A stretch of 64,000 nucleotides of DNA from Planktothrix agardhii NIES-204 (GCA_003609755.1 AP017991.1:3893001-3957000), one strand, 5' to 3'. Shown: positions 25,857 through 34,658, counted from the first letter of the stretch. The notes: generated by a model not told the origin, from the sequence alone. Numbers and translations are program-made.

Positions 25857-27290
25857 GTGCAATTTCAATCTTACGATCCGGGTGAATTTTACGATGAACT
25901 GTTTGTGGCGAAAGGACAACCTCGTTCCTATGCAGCCCAGTTAATTGATCGAATTAATTCTTTATCCCCAGGGGATTTAGAAATTCGACAGGAAGCGGCT
26001 AAAACAGCAATGATGAAATTAGGAGCAACTTTTAACGTTTATAATGATAGTGAAGGAACAGAAAGAATATTACCCTTTGACTTAATTCCTAGAATTGTTT
26101 CTGCTTCAGAATGGTCTCATTTAGAAAGCGGATTGAAGCAACGTATTTATGTATTAAATCTATTTATTAATGATATTTATGGGGAACAAAAAATTGTTAA
26201 AGATGGAATTATTCCCGAAGAATTAATCCTGTCTTCTAAAGGATTTCTTAAACCCTGTATGGGGTTAAAACCTCCTAAAGGAATTTGGTGTCATATTACA
26301 GGTACAGATTTAGTTAGAGATCAAGAGGGAAAATGGTACGTTCTGGAAGATAATTTGCGCTGTCCATCGGGGGTTTCCTATGTTTTAGAAAATCGCCGGG
26401 TAATGAAAAGCACATTTCCCCAACTTTTTGCTAAATTAGGGATTCAACCCGTTGATGAATACCCTAGTCATTTATTAGATACCTTGCTCAATTTAGTGGG
26501 GGATCATATTACTAATCCGACGGTTGTTGTTTTAACTCCGGGGATGTACAATTCCGCCTACTTTGAACACTCATTTTTAGCCCAACAAATGGGGGTAGAA
26601 TTAGTCGAAGGACGGGATTTAGTGGTCAGTGATGGCTATGTGCAGATGCGAAACACTAAGGGTTTACAACGGGTGGATGTGATTTATCGCAGAATTGATG
26701 ATAATTTCATTGATCCGTTAGTTTTTAATCCTGAATCAATGTTAGGGGTTCCCGGGTTAACGGAAGTGTATCGAAATGGTCGGGTTGCTCTGGCGAATGC
26801 TTTGGGAACTGGAATTGCAGATGATAAAGTGATTTATGCTTATGTTCCCCAAATGACTCAATATTATTTAGGAGAAGAACAAATTTTATCCAATGTTCCG
26901 ACCTATTTATGTTGGGAACCTAAACAACTGAAATATGTGCTAGATAATCTCGATAAATTAGTCGTTAAAGCGGCGAATGAAGCGGGAGGATATGGGATGT
27001 TAATTGGAACCCAATCTACCGAAGCAGAACGTCAAGAATTTGCCCAAAAAATCAAGGCGAATCCCCGAAATTATATTGCACAACCAACATTATCTCTATC
27101 TCGCGTTCCAACCTTATTAGGAGATACTTTTGAAGGGTGTCACGTTGATTTAAGACCCTATATTTTATATGGTGAGGATATCTATGTTCATCCAGGGGGA
27201 TTAACCCGGGTGGCGATGAAAAAAGGGTCATTAGTTGTTAATTCTTCTCAAGGAGGAGGGACTAAGGATACTTGGGTTTTATGTGAATAA
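25857..27290 (+). CDS. Circularly permuted ATP-grasp protein (COG2308 type 2)
   Basis: 477 residues from a GTG start. The family blocks are clear: YDPGEFYDELFV and RSYAAQLIDRI at the N-terminus, VLEDNLRCPSGVSYVLENR, VVLTPGMYNSAYFEHSFLAQQMG, ELVEGRDLVV, and the ATP-grasp core VVKAANEAGGYGMLIG and GCHVDLRPYILYGEDIYVHPGG. Such proteins are predicted ligases that join an amino acid or peptide through an acyl-phosphate, but no substrate is established. The alpha-E gene follows 76 bases later, the usual partner. The combination has been linked by genome-context work to a peptide-modification pathway with transglutaminases; none is in this window. Confidence 0.9.
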   Translation: MQFQSYDPGEFYDELFVAKGQPRSYAAQLIDRINSLSPGDLEIRQEAAKTAMMKLGATFNVYNDSEGTERILPFDLIPRIVSASEWSHLESGLKQRIYVLNLFINDIYGEQKIVKDGIIPEELILSSKGFLKPCMGLKPPKGIWCHITGTDLVRDQEGKWYVLEDNLRCPSGVSYVLENRRVMKSTFPQLFAKLGIQPVDEYPSHLLDTLLNLVGDHITNPTVVVLTPGMYNSAYFEHSFLAQQMGVELVEGRDLVVSDGYVQMRNTKGLQRVDVIYRRIDDNFIDPLVFNPESMLGVPGLTEVYRNGRVALANALGTGIADDKVIYAYVPQMTQYYLGEEQILSNVPTYLCWEPKQLKYVLDNLDKLVVKAANEAGGYGMLIGTQSTEAERQEFAQKIKANPRNYIAQPTLSLSRVPTLLGDTFEGCHVDLRPYILYGEDIYVHPGGLTRVAMKKGSLVVNSSQGGGTKDTWVLCE

Positions 27291-27366
27291 ATCTGTGATC
27301 GGATTTCATGGATTTTTTGGGGGTGGCTTCATCTTATTAAACAGTAAACCATTAACAATTTTTAAT

Positions 27367-28356
27367 ATGTTAAGTCGTGTTGCAGATTCTATTTATTGGT
27401 TAAATCGTTATGTAGAACGGGCGGAAAATATTGCTCGTTTTATTGACGTTAATCAAAATTTATTATTAGATTCTCCTTCTGGTGTTCAACAACAGTGGAA
27501 ACCAATTATTGTCACAACGGGAGATTTAGAACTGTTTAAAGAACGTTATGGAGAGGCGACCGCAGAAAATGTGATCCGATTTTTGACCTTTGATAGTAAT
27601 TATCCCAGTTCTATTTTATCTTGTTTACGGGCTGCCCGGGAAAATGCTCGTTCCGTTCGAGAAATTATTTCCTCGGAAATGTGGGAACAGGTGAATGAAT
27701 TTTATATGATGGTTAGAGATGCGGCTTTGGGAGATAGTTCCTCTCAACTCTCCGACTTTTTCTATCAAGTGAAAATGCGCGGACACCTGTTTGCGGGGGT
27801 GATGGATGCTACGATGTCCCATAATGAAGGGTGGCATTTTGGCAATATGGGGAGATTATTAGAACGGGCGGATAAAACCTCTCGAATTTTAGATGTTAAG
27901 TATTATATTTTGTTACCTTCCGTACAGGATGTGGGAACAACTATTGATGAAATTCAGTGGATTGCATTGTTGAAATCTGCTAGTGCTTATGAAATGTATC
28001 GGAAACGCAAACAACACCGAATTACACCCTCTAGGGTGGTAGAATTTTTAATCTTGGATCGGGAGTTTCCCCGTTCAATTCAATATTGTTTGTTACAAGC
28101 GGAGCGATCACTTCAATGTATCACTGGAACTAGCCCCGGAACCTGGCAAAATCCTGCCGAACGGGAGTTAGGACGGTTACGTTCTGAACTCGATTATCTG
28201 ACGATTGAAGAAATTATGCAAACAGGAATTCATGAATTTTTAGATGATTTGCAACATCGGATGAATCATGTTGGTGAGCGAATTTATGAAGATTTTTTTG
28301 CTCTAAAACCAGTTGTTAGTCCCCTTTTATCGAGTCAAACTCAGGCTAGTTCATGA
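27367..28356 (+). CDS. Alpha-E domain protein (COG2307)
   Basis: 329 residues starting at ATG 27367. The family always begins MLSRVADSIYWLNRYVERAEN, so the in-frame upstream codons from 27235 are not used. All-alpha, with conserved charged positions (SCLRAARENARSVREIISSEMWEQ, FGNMGRLLERADKTSRILDVKYY). The role is unknown, but it is nearly always paired with the ATP-grasp protein and probably forms a complex with it. It is in the same operon. Confidence 0.9.
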   Translation: MLSRVADSIYWLNRYVERAENIARFIDVNQNLLLDSPSGVQQQWKPIIVTTGDLELFKERYGEATAENVIRFLTFDSNYPSSILSCLRAARENARSVREIISSEMWEQVNEFYMMVRDAALGDSSSQLSDFFYQVKMRGHLFAGVMDATMSHNEGWHFGNMGRLLERADKTSRILDVKYYILLPSVQDVGTTIDEIQWIALLKSASAYEMYRKRKQHRITPSRVVEFLILDREFPRSIQYCLLQAERSLQCITGTSPGTWQNPAERELGRLRSELDYLTIEEIMQTGIHEFLDDLQHRMNHVGERIYEDFFALKPVVSPLLSSQTQASS

Positions 28357-28691
28357 TCCATCCAGCCCCCAAGACTTTCAAACCTTCCGTTTCAATAGCC
28401 CATAATAACTTAGTAGCCGTTAACGGATTTTGGAGGATATCACAACCGCCAAGGCAGTTAGGACAAAGACGGATCTTGGAACCCAGACAGTGAAGTATTT
28501 TCTCCGGATGTTCCCTTCCCCCCTAGCCCCCCGTGCACGGGGGGCTAGGGGGGGCTGTTCCGGTGTTCCCTGCTATATCACCAAAATTGGGATTGAGCAG
28601 CAACTTTTAAAATTCGTCAGTTGCCATGACCGGGCGTGGTAAAATGTGTAAAAATTCGCCCAAATAATTTTTCCCAGAGGTATATTAATTC
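28357..28691. promoter_or_regulatory. psbK upstream region
   Basis: About 330 bases. It contains a 36-base G/C palindrome and, just before psbK, a likely leader with TTCCCAGAGGTATATTAATTC, where AGAGG is the ribosome-binding site. A 70-codon ORF through the palindrome has no coding features. Confidence 0.5.
28518..28553. repeat. Perfect 36-base C/G palindrome
   Basis: Two 18-base arms (C6-TAG-C6-GTG and its complement) meet at GTG|CAC without a loop. Same composition as the repeat inside hypF, but perfect. It could extrude as a cruciform or terminate transcription from the alpha-E gene. Confidence 0.85.
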
Positions 28692-28829
28692 ATGGAAGCA
28701 ACACTGCTGTTAGCAAAGCTACCCGAAGCTTACTCTATTTTTAGCCCGGTTGTTGACATTTTGCCCGTTATCCCCGTATTTTTCCTGTTGTTGGCTTTCG
28801 TTTGGCAAGCCTCTGTGGGATTCAAATAA
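28692..28829 (+). CDS. psbK: Photosystem II reaction centre protein K
   Basis: 45 codons. A short precursor leader precedes the mature, single-helix protein. [20 protein letters not shown] and [17 protein letters not shown] are the diagnostic PsbK sequence, with the invariant LPEAY. It is a low-molecular-weight subunit of PSII next to CP43 in the thylakoid membrane and helps plastoquinone binding and dimer stability. AGAGG 11 bases upstream supports this start. A strong stem-loop ends the unit. Confidence 0.95.
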   Translation: MEATLLLAKLPEAYSIFSPVVDILPVIPVFFLLLAFVWQASVGFK

Positions 28830-28843
28830 GAAAACAAGTTTAA

Positions 28844-28910
28844 GCTATCAGCGTTGAGTTAGAAAATTTGGGGTTTGACTTTCCAATCTTTTTAACTCGA
28901 CGCTGATAGC
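28844..28910 (+). terminator. psbK terminator
   Basis: GCTATCAGCGTTGAGTTA pairs with TAACTCGACGCTGATAGC (17 of 18 pairs) across a 31-base loop, followed by ATTTT. It also lies downstream of the convergent GST gene, so it can work for both. Confidence 0.8.
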
Positions 28911-28925
28911 ATTTTCCCGTTAATA

Positions 28926-29483
28926 TTACTTGCTTCCACCAATTGTTTTTTGGAAAGCAGGTCTTTCGTTTAAACGTTGAATATATTCTAAAACCGCCGG
29001 ATAGGCGCTTAAATCCAACTTCAACATCAGGGGAATATAAGCCAAAATTGAACCTACCGCAATATCAGCTATGTTCAATTCATCACCCATTAAAAAGGGT
29101 TGTTGACTCAGAATTTTATTTAAAGGATTGAGTAAACGAGGAGTTTCTTTTTCCCGATTCGCTTCTATAAAAATCCCCGTTCCCAAGGTAGCATTACCAA
29201 ATAATACCCATTGTGTAATGATAGCTCGTTCTTCAGCAGAATTTGGTAATTTACCGTGTTTTTCAGCTAAATATAATAAAATTGCGCCGGACTCCCACAG
29301 TTGAAAATCATCTTCTACAATAGCTGGAACTTTACCAATCGGATTAATTGATAGAAATTCGGGTTGCAGGTGTTCTCCTGCCGCCATATCTAATAAAATA
29401 AACTCGTAGGCAACCCCAATTTCCTCTAAATACCATTGAACAATTGAAGCCCGACTACGAGCGCCACCATAAAGTTTTAACAT
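28926..29483 (-). CDS. Glutathione S-transferase family protein
   Basis: 185 residues. The thioredoxin-like N-terminal domain has MLKLYGGARSRASIVQWYLEE (Ser of the active-site region), NPIGKVPAI with the cis-Pro, and ESGAILLYLAEK, the glutathione gamma-glutamyl-binding ES motif. The C-terminal helical domain includes LNIADIAVGSILAYIP. Probably a cytosolic detoxification enzyme; the subclass is not determined. It is a little short (usual 195-220). Convergent with psbK. Confidence 0.9.
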   Translation of the reverse strand: MLKLYGGARSRASIVQWYLEEIGVAYEFILLDMAAGEHLQPEFLSINPIGKVPAIVEDDFQLWESGAILLYLAEKHGKLPNSAEERAIITQWVLFGNATLGTGIFIEANREKETPRLLNPLNKILSQQPFLMGDELNIADIAVGSILAYIPLMLKLDLSAYPAVLEYIQRLNERPAFQKTIGGSK

Positions 29484-29551
29484 GGATCTTTATCCTTTTT
29501 TAAGATGAGAACTTCCTCAAAAAGTTTATCATAAAATTAGAAGGAGAAAAC

Positions 29552-30392
29552 ATGATTAATATTCAGACCCAGGAAAAAAACCGTGTTTGATAATATCTGC
29601 AAATTTCTAGCGGAGAATTTTTCCGAGGATTTAGCCAGTTGGTTATTAGGTTTTCCGATTCAGTTAACACAACTGAGCCCAACCGAGTTATCCTTAGAAC
29701 CAATTCGCGCAGATTCCTTAATTTTACTCCAATCTGATGAGTTGGTATTGCATACGGAATTCCAAACTCAACCGGATGCGATCATGCCATTTCGGATGTT
29801 AGATTATCGAGTTAGGGTATATCGACGGTTTCCGCAAAAGTCAATGCGTCAGGTGGTGATTTATTTACAACCAACAAAATCTCCTTTAGTTCAACAAAAT
29901 ACCTTTAGATTAGAAAAAACCTCCCATGAATTTGAGGTCATTCGTCTTTGGGAACAGCCAACAGAGGAGTTTTTGAGAATTCCTGGGTTATTACCTTTTG
30001 CGGTATTAAGTCAGACTAATGATCCCGCCCTGGTCTTAACTCAAATCTCCCAAATAACTCAACAAATTGCAGATCAGCGAGTTCAAAGTAATTTAATGGC
30101 CGCATCTGCAATTCTCGCCGGATTAGTATTAGAACCCGAAGTCATTCAACGGATTATCAGGAGTGATATTATGCAAGAATCCACCATGTATCAAGAAATT
30201 TTACGACAAGGGAAAGAACAGGGTCGTGCTGAAGGTCTTAGCGAAGGTCGCGCTGAAGCCTTAAAACAAGTGGCAATTCTATTACTCAAAATGGGCATGA
30301 GTTTAGAACAAATTGCCGAAACAACACAATTAACTGTCGCGCAAATTCAAGAGTTACAACCAACCCAAGAACAGGACAATCAAAATAATTAA
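29552..30392 (+). CDS. Rpn/DUF4351-like PD-(D/E)XK nuclease family protein, start region frameshifted or GTG-started
   Basis: From GTG 29583 the protein has 269 residues. FDNICKFLAENFSEDLASWLLG begins it, RADSLILLQ-LHTEFQTQPD gives the PD-(D/E)XK core, MLDYRVRVYRRFP follows, and a Gln/Glu-rich tail (QGKEQGRAEGLSEGRAE) ends it. This is the Rpn (recombination-promoting nuclease)-related family, numerous in cyanobacteria. A good ribosome-binding site (AAGGAGAAAAC) lies before an ATG at 29552 whose frame runs 12 codons and stops after an A7 tract. Removing one A would join it to the main frame. So either the GTG is used, the A-tract slips, or a recent frameshift occurred. The annotated span starts at that ATG. 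Confidence 0.75.
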
Positions 30393-30469
30393 AAAAAATG
30401 GGAGGCAATTTCTTGAAAATCAAGCTAATATCAAGGGATTTTGCCCCCATTGAAATTTCTTAAATAGAA

Positions 30470-30988
30470 TTACAAAACTTGGTGAGTATAAGCGTGTTGT
30501 TTGACATTATCTTCCGTCCGAATCATTCGCTCGGAATTTAAAACCCGTTTTCGTTCTAAGGAGTAATTAAATTCTTTAAAACTTGTTCCTAAAGGAATAT
30601 GAAGTTTAGCTTGGGGTCGATTCTTGTAAGTGCGAGTTGCGGCGATCGCGCGATCGCTAAAATTCTCACAAAAATGGGCATCTGTTGTTAATTCTGCGGG
30701 AATTTTAGCCTCTGCGTTCATCAAAATAGAACCTAATGTCACCGCCAAAGCTACCTCATAAGAAGTCGGAACTCCTTTCAGAATTGCTTCTAAAGCCGCT
30801 GAGGGAATGGGTTCAACCACTTTCACTTGATGAACTTCCCCATCTTCTTTAACAAAACAGGTCGCTAAACCAATGACAACATAATCATCAGTCGAGAGAT
30901 CAGGGGCGTTAGGATAAGCTGTTGCAGTTGTCATAAAAATTAAAAGGTTCAGAATTCCAAGAATCATTCGCTGGTTGCATTGTACCAA
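30470..30988 (-). CDS. Conserved cyanobacterial hypothetical protein
   Basis: 172 residues; the start may instead be the internal ATG at 30934 (MTTATAYPNAPDLSTDDYVV), giving 154 residues. The body contains VIGLATCFVKEDGEVHQVKVVEPIPSAALEAI and EVALAVTLGSIL. No signal peptide in the shorter form, no catalytic motif. The family seems restricted to cyanobacteria, and its function is not known to me. Transcribed alone. Confidence 0.7.
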   Translation of the reverse strand: MVQCNQRMILGILNLLIFMTTATAYPNAPDLSTDDYVVIGLATCFVKEDGEVHQVKVVEPIPSAALEAILKGVPTSYEVALAVTLGSILMNAEAKIPAELTTDAHFCENFSDRAIAATRTYKNRPQAKLHIPLGTSFKEFNYSLERKRVLNSERMIRTEDNVKQHAYTHQVL

Positions 30989-31117
30989 GTTCCGATCTTC
31001 CCCACCTGACCCGAATTAAACCTTGAAAGTGTCTAAACCCTTACCTGACTTTAACAACAGGGATATTGTAAAACTCATCGACCTTTACATTTTGCTAAAA
31101 TATTTAACCAAACTTTA

Positions 31118-31573
31118 TCAAAATTCCTCTGGGGTTTTCCGTTGAACTTGAGCAATGGCCACCGTTACCGCCTGTCTGCTCTCAGGCGTTGATACTCGAT
31201 AAATTTGCTTAGAAACCAGTAAGGTTTTGACTCCGGCGGCTTCTAAGGCAGCGGCTTCGGCTACACTCATTGTTCCGACTACTATTCCCACCCCCGCAGA
31301 AGGGTTAGGAACCTCCACAGCCCGCAATACTTCTGAGGAGAAGGTGCGTAAGGGCCAATTTTTGGCTTGGCACAATTCCACTAACCCAGGTTCATTCCCT
31401 TTGATATCTAAAGTGGCAATCCCGATGATCGCATTTTCCCCTAAATTATACTGTTGTAAAACCTGCTGAATTGCCATTTCAATTAAAATTCTTGGGGTTA
31501 ACCGTCCACAACCGACACCGACCCATAACACCTTGGAAAACCACTGGCTTTCAGGAGTATCAAATCTTACCAT
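31118..31573 (-). CDS. CobE/CbiG C-terminal-like cobalamin biosynthesis protein
   Basis: 151 residues from MVRFDTPESQWFSKVL; longer in-frame starts up to 31642 begin with a non-conserved hydrophobic stretch. LWVGVGCGRLTPRILIEMAI, IIGIATLDIKGNEPGLVELC and SEVLRAVEVPNPSAGVG are the blocks of the CbiG C-terminal (CobE) domain, including the conserved V-x-N/T-P-S motif. In cobalamin synthesis CbiG opens the lactone ring of cobalt-precorrin-5A. The free-standing CobE domain has an uncertain role in the same pathway. No other cob gene is close. Confidence 0.8.
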   Translation of the reverse strand: MVRFDTPESQWFSKVLWVGVGCGRLTPRILIEMAIQQVLQQYNLGENAIIGIATLDIKGNEPGLVELCQAKNWPLRTFSSEVLRAVEVPNPSAGVGIVVGTMSVAEAAALEAAGVKTLLVSKQIYRVSTPESRQAVTVAIAQVQRKTPEEF

Positions 31574-31697
31574 TTTCTGCAATTGGGAAAAAATCATCGA
31601 GTAACAGTAATAGATTAAGATAGAGAAATTAATAATTGACAATTATCAATTATTAATTATCAATTATTATTTTAGGTAAAAAGGCGGAGCATCTATA

Positions 31698-32486
31698 ATG
31701 GATCATAGAACAGAATTATTATTAAAACTCGATATTCTTCAAGAATTTTATACAGAAGAAATCGAAACTATTAGCGAATATTTTTCGATTCATAAGTTCT
31801 TTGATTTACAAGTGATTATGCCCCAAACAGGTCGGGATTCATCCTTTGGGATTATTCTATCTGGGGAAGTCAGCATCAGTGATGACCAGATAGAAAATTC
31901 CAGTCGGACTAAAGGGGATATATTAGGGGAAATGGCATTTATTCATGGCTTGCGATCGGATTTTATTGCTGCTAGTGATGGGGCGATCGCGATTATGACC
32001 TTTGATGATATTGAAAAATTAAAACTCAAACAACCTTATTTAGCGGTTAAATTAGTTAATTTTGTCACCAGTAATCTGATTAATAATTTACGAAAAAATG
32101 ACAAAAAAGATAATACAGAAATCCTGGTATTATTAGCCGACGATCATTTATTTTCGGATTTAATTAATTTAATCAAGGATCATCTTCATATTATTAATAA
32201 CTTTTCCATTGTCACCTCGGAAAAATTAAAAATAGCCTTAATAGAAAGCACAAATTTAACCATTAGTCAAGTAATTGAACCCGAAAGTTTAATTTTAGGT
32301 GAAACCGCTATTGGTCATCAAATTTTGTTAGATCAAGTTAAAGCGATTATCTATTTACGAGATCCGGTAAAAGTCGAATCTAACCCCGCCTCTATTGAAG
32401 CCATATCGCGGTTATGTGACTTACAACAGGTTTTATTTGCGACTAATTTATTAACTGCAAATGCTATTTTTCAATATTTAGAATAA
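31698..32486 (+). CDS. Cyclic-nucleotide-binding domain fused to a methylglyoxal-synthase-like domain
   Basis: 262 residues. Residues 1-130 form a CRP-like cNMP-binding domain; the phosphate-binding cassette is recognisable as GDILGEMAFIHGLRSD (73-88). Residues 141-262 match methylglyoxal synthase: ILVLLADDH at the start, ILGETAIGHQILLDQVKAII in the middle, IYLRDPVKV, and ISRLCDLQQVLFATNLLTA. In MgsA the middle block reads GGDQQVG with the catalytic Asp; here that Asp is Glu202, while RDP is kept. So it may be a weak enzyme or a binding domain. No DNA-binding HTH is present. The fusion would tie a phosphate-ligand domain to a cyclic nucleotide signal (inference). The next gene starts 28 bases later. 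Confidence 0.7.
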   Translation: MDHRTELLLKLDILQEFYTEEIETISEYFSIHKFFDLQVIMPQTGRDSSFGIILSGEVSISDDQIENSSRTKGDILGEMAFIHGLRSDFIAASDGAIAIMTFDDIEKLKLKQPYLAVKLVNFVTSNLINNLRKNDKKDNTEILVLLADDHLFSDLINLIKDHLHIINNFSIVTSEKLKIALIESTNLTISQVIEPESLILGETAIGHQILLDQVKAIIYLRDPVKVESNPASIEAISRLCDLQQVLFATNLLTANAIFQYLE

Positions 32487-32513
32487 AACCCATAATACTC
32501 AGGAGATAATCCC

Positions 32514-33605
32514 ATGAATCAACGAGTTTTAATCCTAGGAGGTAGAGGACGAATTGGCAATAGTGTTGCCGAATATCTCGCCCAACATACCGCCGCCGAG
32601 ATTACCATTACTGGACGAAAATTGACGGGAAATATAGGAATTAATCCCCGATTTCAACAGTTAGAATTAGATTTAGCAGATCAGGATAAATTAGAAAATG
32701 CGATCGCCAATTCTGACTTAGTTATTCACTGTGCCGGGCCATTTCAATATCGAGATTTAGGAGTTTTAAAAACCTGTATTCAACATCACGTTAACTATAT
32801 TGATGTCAGTGATAATCGAGACTTTACCCGCCGGATTTTAGAGCATTCTGAAGCAGCTAAAAATGCCGGAGTCACCGCTATTATTAATACAGGTATTTTC
32901 CCCGGTATTTCTAATAGCATGGTGCGTCAAGGAGTGGAACAATTTGATCAAGTCGAAAAAATCCACCTAAGTTATGTGGTGGGAGGGTCTGGAGGGGCTG
33001 GAATTACCGTGATGAGAACTACTTTTTTAGGGCTACAATCTCCATTTCAAGTGTGGATAAACGGACAATGGCAAACGATTAAACCCTATAGCGAAAGGGA
33101 AACCATTGAATTTCCTTCCCCCTATGGAAAAACCGGAGTTTATTGGTTTGATATGCCAGAATGTTTCACCTTAGTAGACTCTTTTCCCGTTAAAACTGTG
33201 ATTACCAAATTTGGCACTATTCCCGATTTTTATAATTATTTAACCTGGAGTGTTGCCCATTGGTGGCCAGAAAGTTGGCTGAAAAATCCCGCCGTGATTG
33301 AGTTTTTATCCCAGGTAAGTTATCGGATGACCAATGTAACCGATCTTTGGAGTGGTATCGGGGTAGCAGTTCGTTCCTGTGTTACCGGAATTAAACAGGG
33401 AAAAACCGTTGATTTTTGTTCTACAATTGTTCATGAAAATACCGCTAAAATTGCCGGAATTGGCACCGGAACGATTGCGGAACTTTGCTTAAAGGGTAAA
33501 CTGCAAAAGCCCGGAGTTTGGCCCGTAGAACAAATACTTTCGACTCCATTATTTGAAGCCACTCTGAATCAACGTGGCGTTAATATTCAAACCAATTTTA
33601 GTTAG
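32514..33605 (+). CDS. Saccharopine dehydrogenase-like NAD(P)-binding protein
   Basis: 363 residues. N-terminal Rossmann domain with LILGGRGRIGNSVAEYL, then SDLVIHCAGPFQYRDLGVLKTC, NYIDVSDN and GIFPGISNSM, the typical order of the saccharopine-dehydrogenase/trans-acting-enoyl-reductase-like superfamily. The C-terminal part is hydrophobic but not clearly membrane-spanning. The substrate is unknown. GGAGAT lies 12 bases before the ATG. It probably shares an mRNA with the cNMP/methylglyoxal-synthase-like gene. Confidence 0.82.
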   Translation: MNQRVLILGGRGRIGNSVAEYLAQHTAAEITITGRKLTGNIGINPRFQQLELDLADQDKLENAIANSDLVIHCAGPFQYRDLGVLKTCIQHHVNYIDVSDNRDFTRRILEHSEAAKNAGVTAIINTGIFPGISNSMVRQGVEQFDQVEKIHLSYVVGGSGGAGITVMRTTFLGLQSPFQVWINGQWQTIKPYSERETIEFPSPYGKTGVYWFDMPECFTLVDSFPVKTVITKFGTIPDFYNYLTWSVAHWWPESWLKNPAVIEFLSQVSYRMTNVTDLWSGIGVAVRSCVTGIKQGKTVDFCSTIVHENTAKIAGIGTGTIAELCLKGKLQKPGVWPVEQILSTPLFEATLNQRGVNIQTNFS

Positions 33606-33617
33606 AAATTAAACAGA

Positions 33618-33884
33618 TTAGCGCAAAAATGGAGGGCGTTTACTATCCGTGTCGGTTTTATTTTTAGCCGACTCAGCCAGGAAACGTTTTAAGGCTTTTT
33701 CACGATTTTTCATAAACGCCCCCCAAAACCCGGGTTGAAACTCATCCATCGTTTTCGCTAAAGCCCAAACATCAATGGCCAGGATGTTGTACATTCGTTC
33801 ATCTTCGCACTTGAGGGTATTGATCTGTTCTAGGAGCTTGCGTTTTATACTAGAAATAGATTGATCTTCGTCGTTGGTGTTCAT
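33618..33884 (-). CDS. Small conserved cyanobacterial protein
   Basis: 88 residues, charged and helical, with DERMYNILAIDVWALAKTMDEFQPGFWGAFMKNREKAL as the recognisable middle. No known domain. Divergent from the DUF2854 gene, 74 bases apart, so the two may share a promoter region. Confidence 0.7.
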   Translation of the reverse strand: MNTNDEDQSISSIKRKLLEQINTLKCEDERMYNILAIDVWALAKTMDEFQPGFWGAFMKNREKALKRFLAESAKNKTDTDSKRPPFLR

Positions 33885-33958
33885 ATTGAACGTTTAATAA
33901 AAGGGCGTAGCAGTTTAGAATCAACACAGTGAGTTCTAGCAGAATACTTTTGATTAAT

Positions 33959-34507
33959 ATGTTACGTCAAACTTCTTTGGGCGCCCTAGGTTTAGTGGTG
34001 GGTGGAATCTTAACTGTAGTTGGTTTTGCCGCCTATTTTGCGGATAATGCCACCTTAAACTTAGCTGGATTTTTCTATGGAATTCCCGTATTGTTGGGAG
34101 GGTTAGCCCTGAAAGCGGCGGAACTCAAACCCATCCCATTTACTCAAGCCACCTCCTCTGAGGTCTTAGCCCGCCGAGAACAACAGGCTACAGACACCCA
34201 AAATCAAGTCCGCAAGGATGTCACCCGGTATCGCTATGGCCAAGAAGCCCATTTATCCGATGTCCTAGAACGTCTGGGACTTAGCCCTAACCGTGAAGAA
34301 CGTCCCCTCCTCCAAGGTGTTCGAGAAACCCTCATTAATGATTCCTATTCTTTGATTTTAGAGTTTGATTCTCCGTTTATGTCTTTGGAAAATTGGCAAA
34401 AAAAACAAGACAAAATTGCTAAATTTTTTGGCCCTAATTTACAAGTTGAAATTAGCCAACCCCGAGAAGAACAGATTGATGTTGCTTTAATTTCAGATAA
34501 AAGTTAG
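33959..34507 (+). CDS. DUF2854 membrane protein
   Basis: 182 residues from the ATG at 33959; a GTG 30 bases upstream is in frame but weaker. Two N-terminal transmembrane helices (LGALGLVVGGILTVVGFAAYF and LNLAGFFYGIPVLLGGLAL) precede a soluble domain with RYGQEAHLSDVLERLGL and YSLILEFDSPFMSLENW. DUF2854 is found in cyanobacteria and in plant plastids, so a thylakoid or envelope role is likely, but the function is not established to me. Confidence 0.85.
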   Translation: MLRQTSLGALGLVVGGILTVVGFAAYFADNATLNLAGFFYGIPVLLGGLALKAAELKPIPFTQATSSEVLARREQQATDTQNQVRKDVTRYRYGQEAHLSDVLERLGLSPNREERPLLQGVRETLINDSYSLILEFDSPFMSLENWQKKQDKIAKFFGPNLQVEISQPREEQIDVALISDKS

Positions 34508-34514
34508 TTTGGTT

Positions 34515-34607
34515 CTTCAGTAGATAGTATGCTGAAGTAATACAGAACCCCATAACCCTAGTTTTCAAGGTGCGCTGTCCCTCGACGACAGGGTTTTATG
34601 GTAGTTC
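34515..34607 (+). ncRNA. Candidate structured RNA or 3' UTR element
   Basis: Three pairings can be drawn. CTTCAG/CTGAAG (34515-34537). An outer helix GAAC...CCATAACCC with GGGTTTTATGG...GTTC (34545-34607). An inner hairpin CTGTC/GACAG (34575-34591). No ORF covers it. It follows the DUF2854 stop by a few bases and could be its 3' UTR, a leader of the next gene, or an independent small RNA. I do not match it to a known riboswitch class. Confidence 0.3.
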
Positions 34608-34658
34608 ACCTACTCCTATCTAGCTGGTATTATTTTATTATCCCGATATATTAACTAT

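Noticed and set aside
28430-28642. 70-codon ORF before psbK
   Set aside because: It runs through the 36-base palindrome, has no ribosome-binding site and a low-complexity product.
34540-34620. A tRNA-like reading of GGTAGTTCACC
   Set aside because: No acceptor stem or D-arm can be formed; at best it is another structured RNA.
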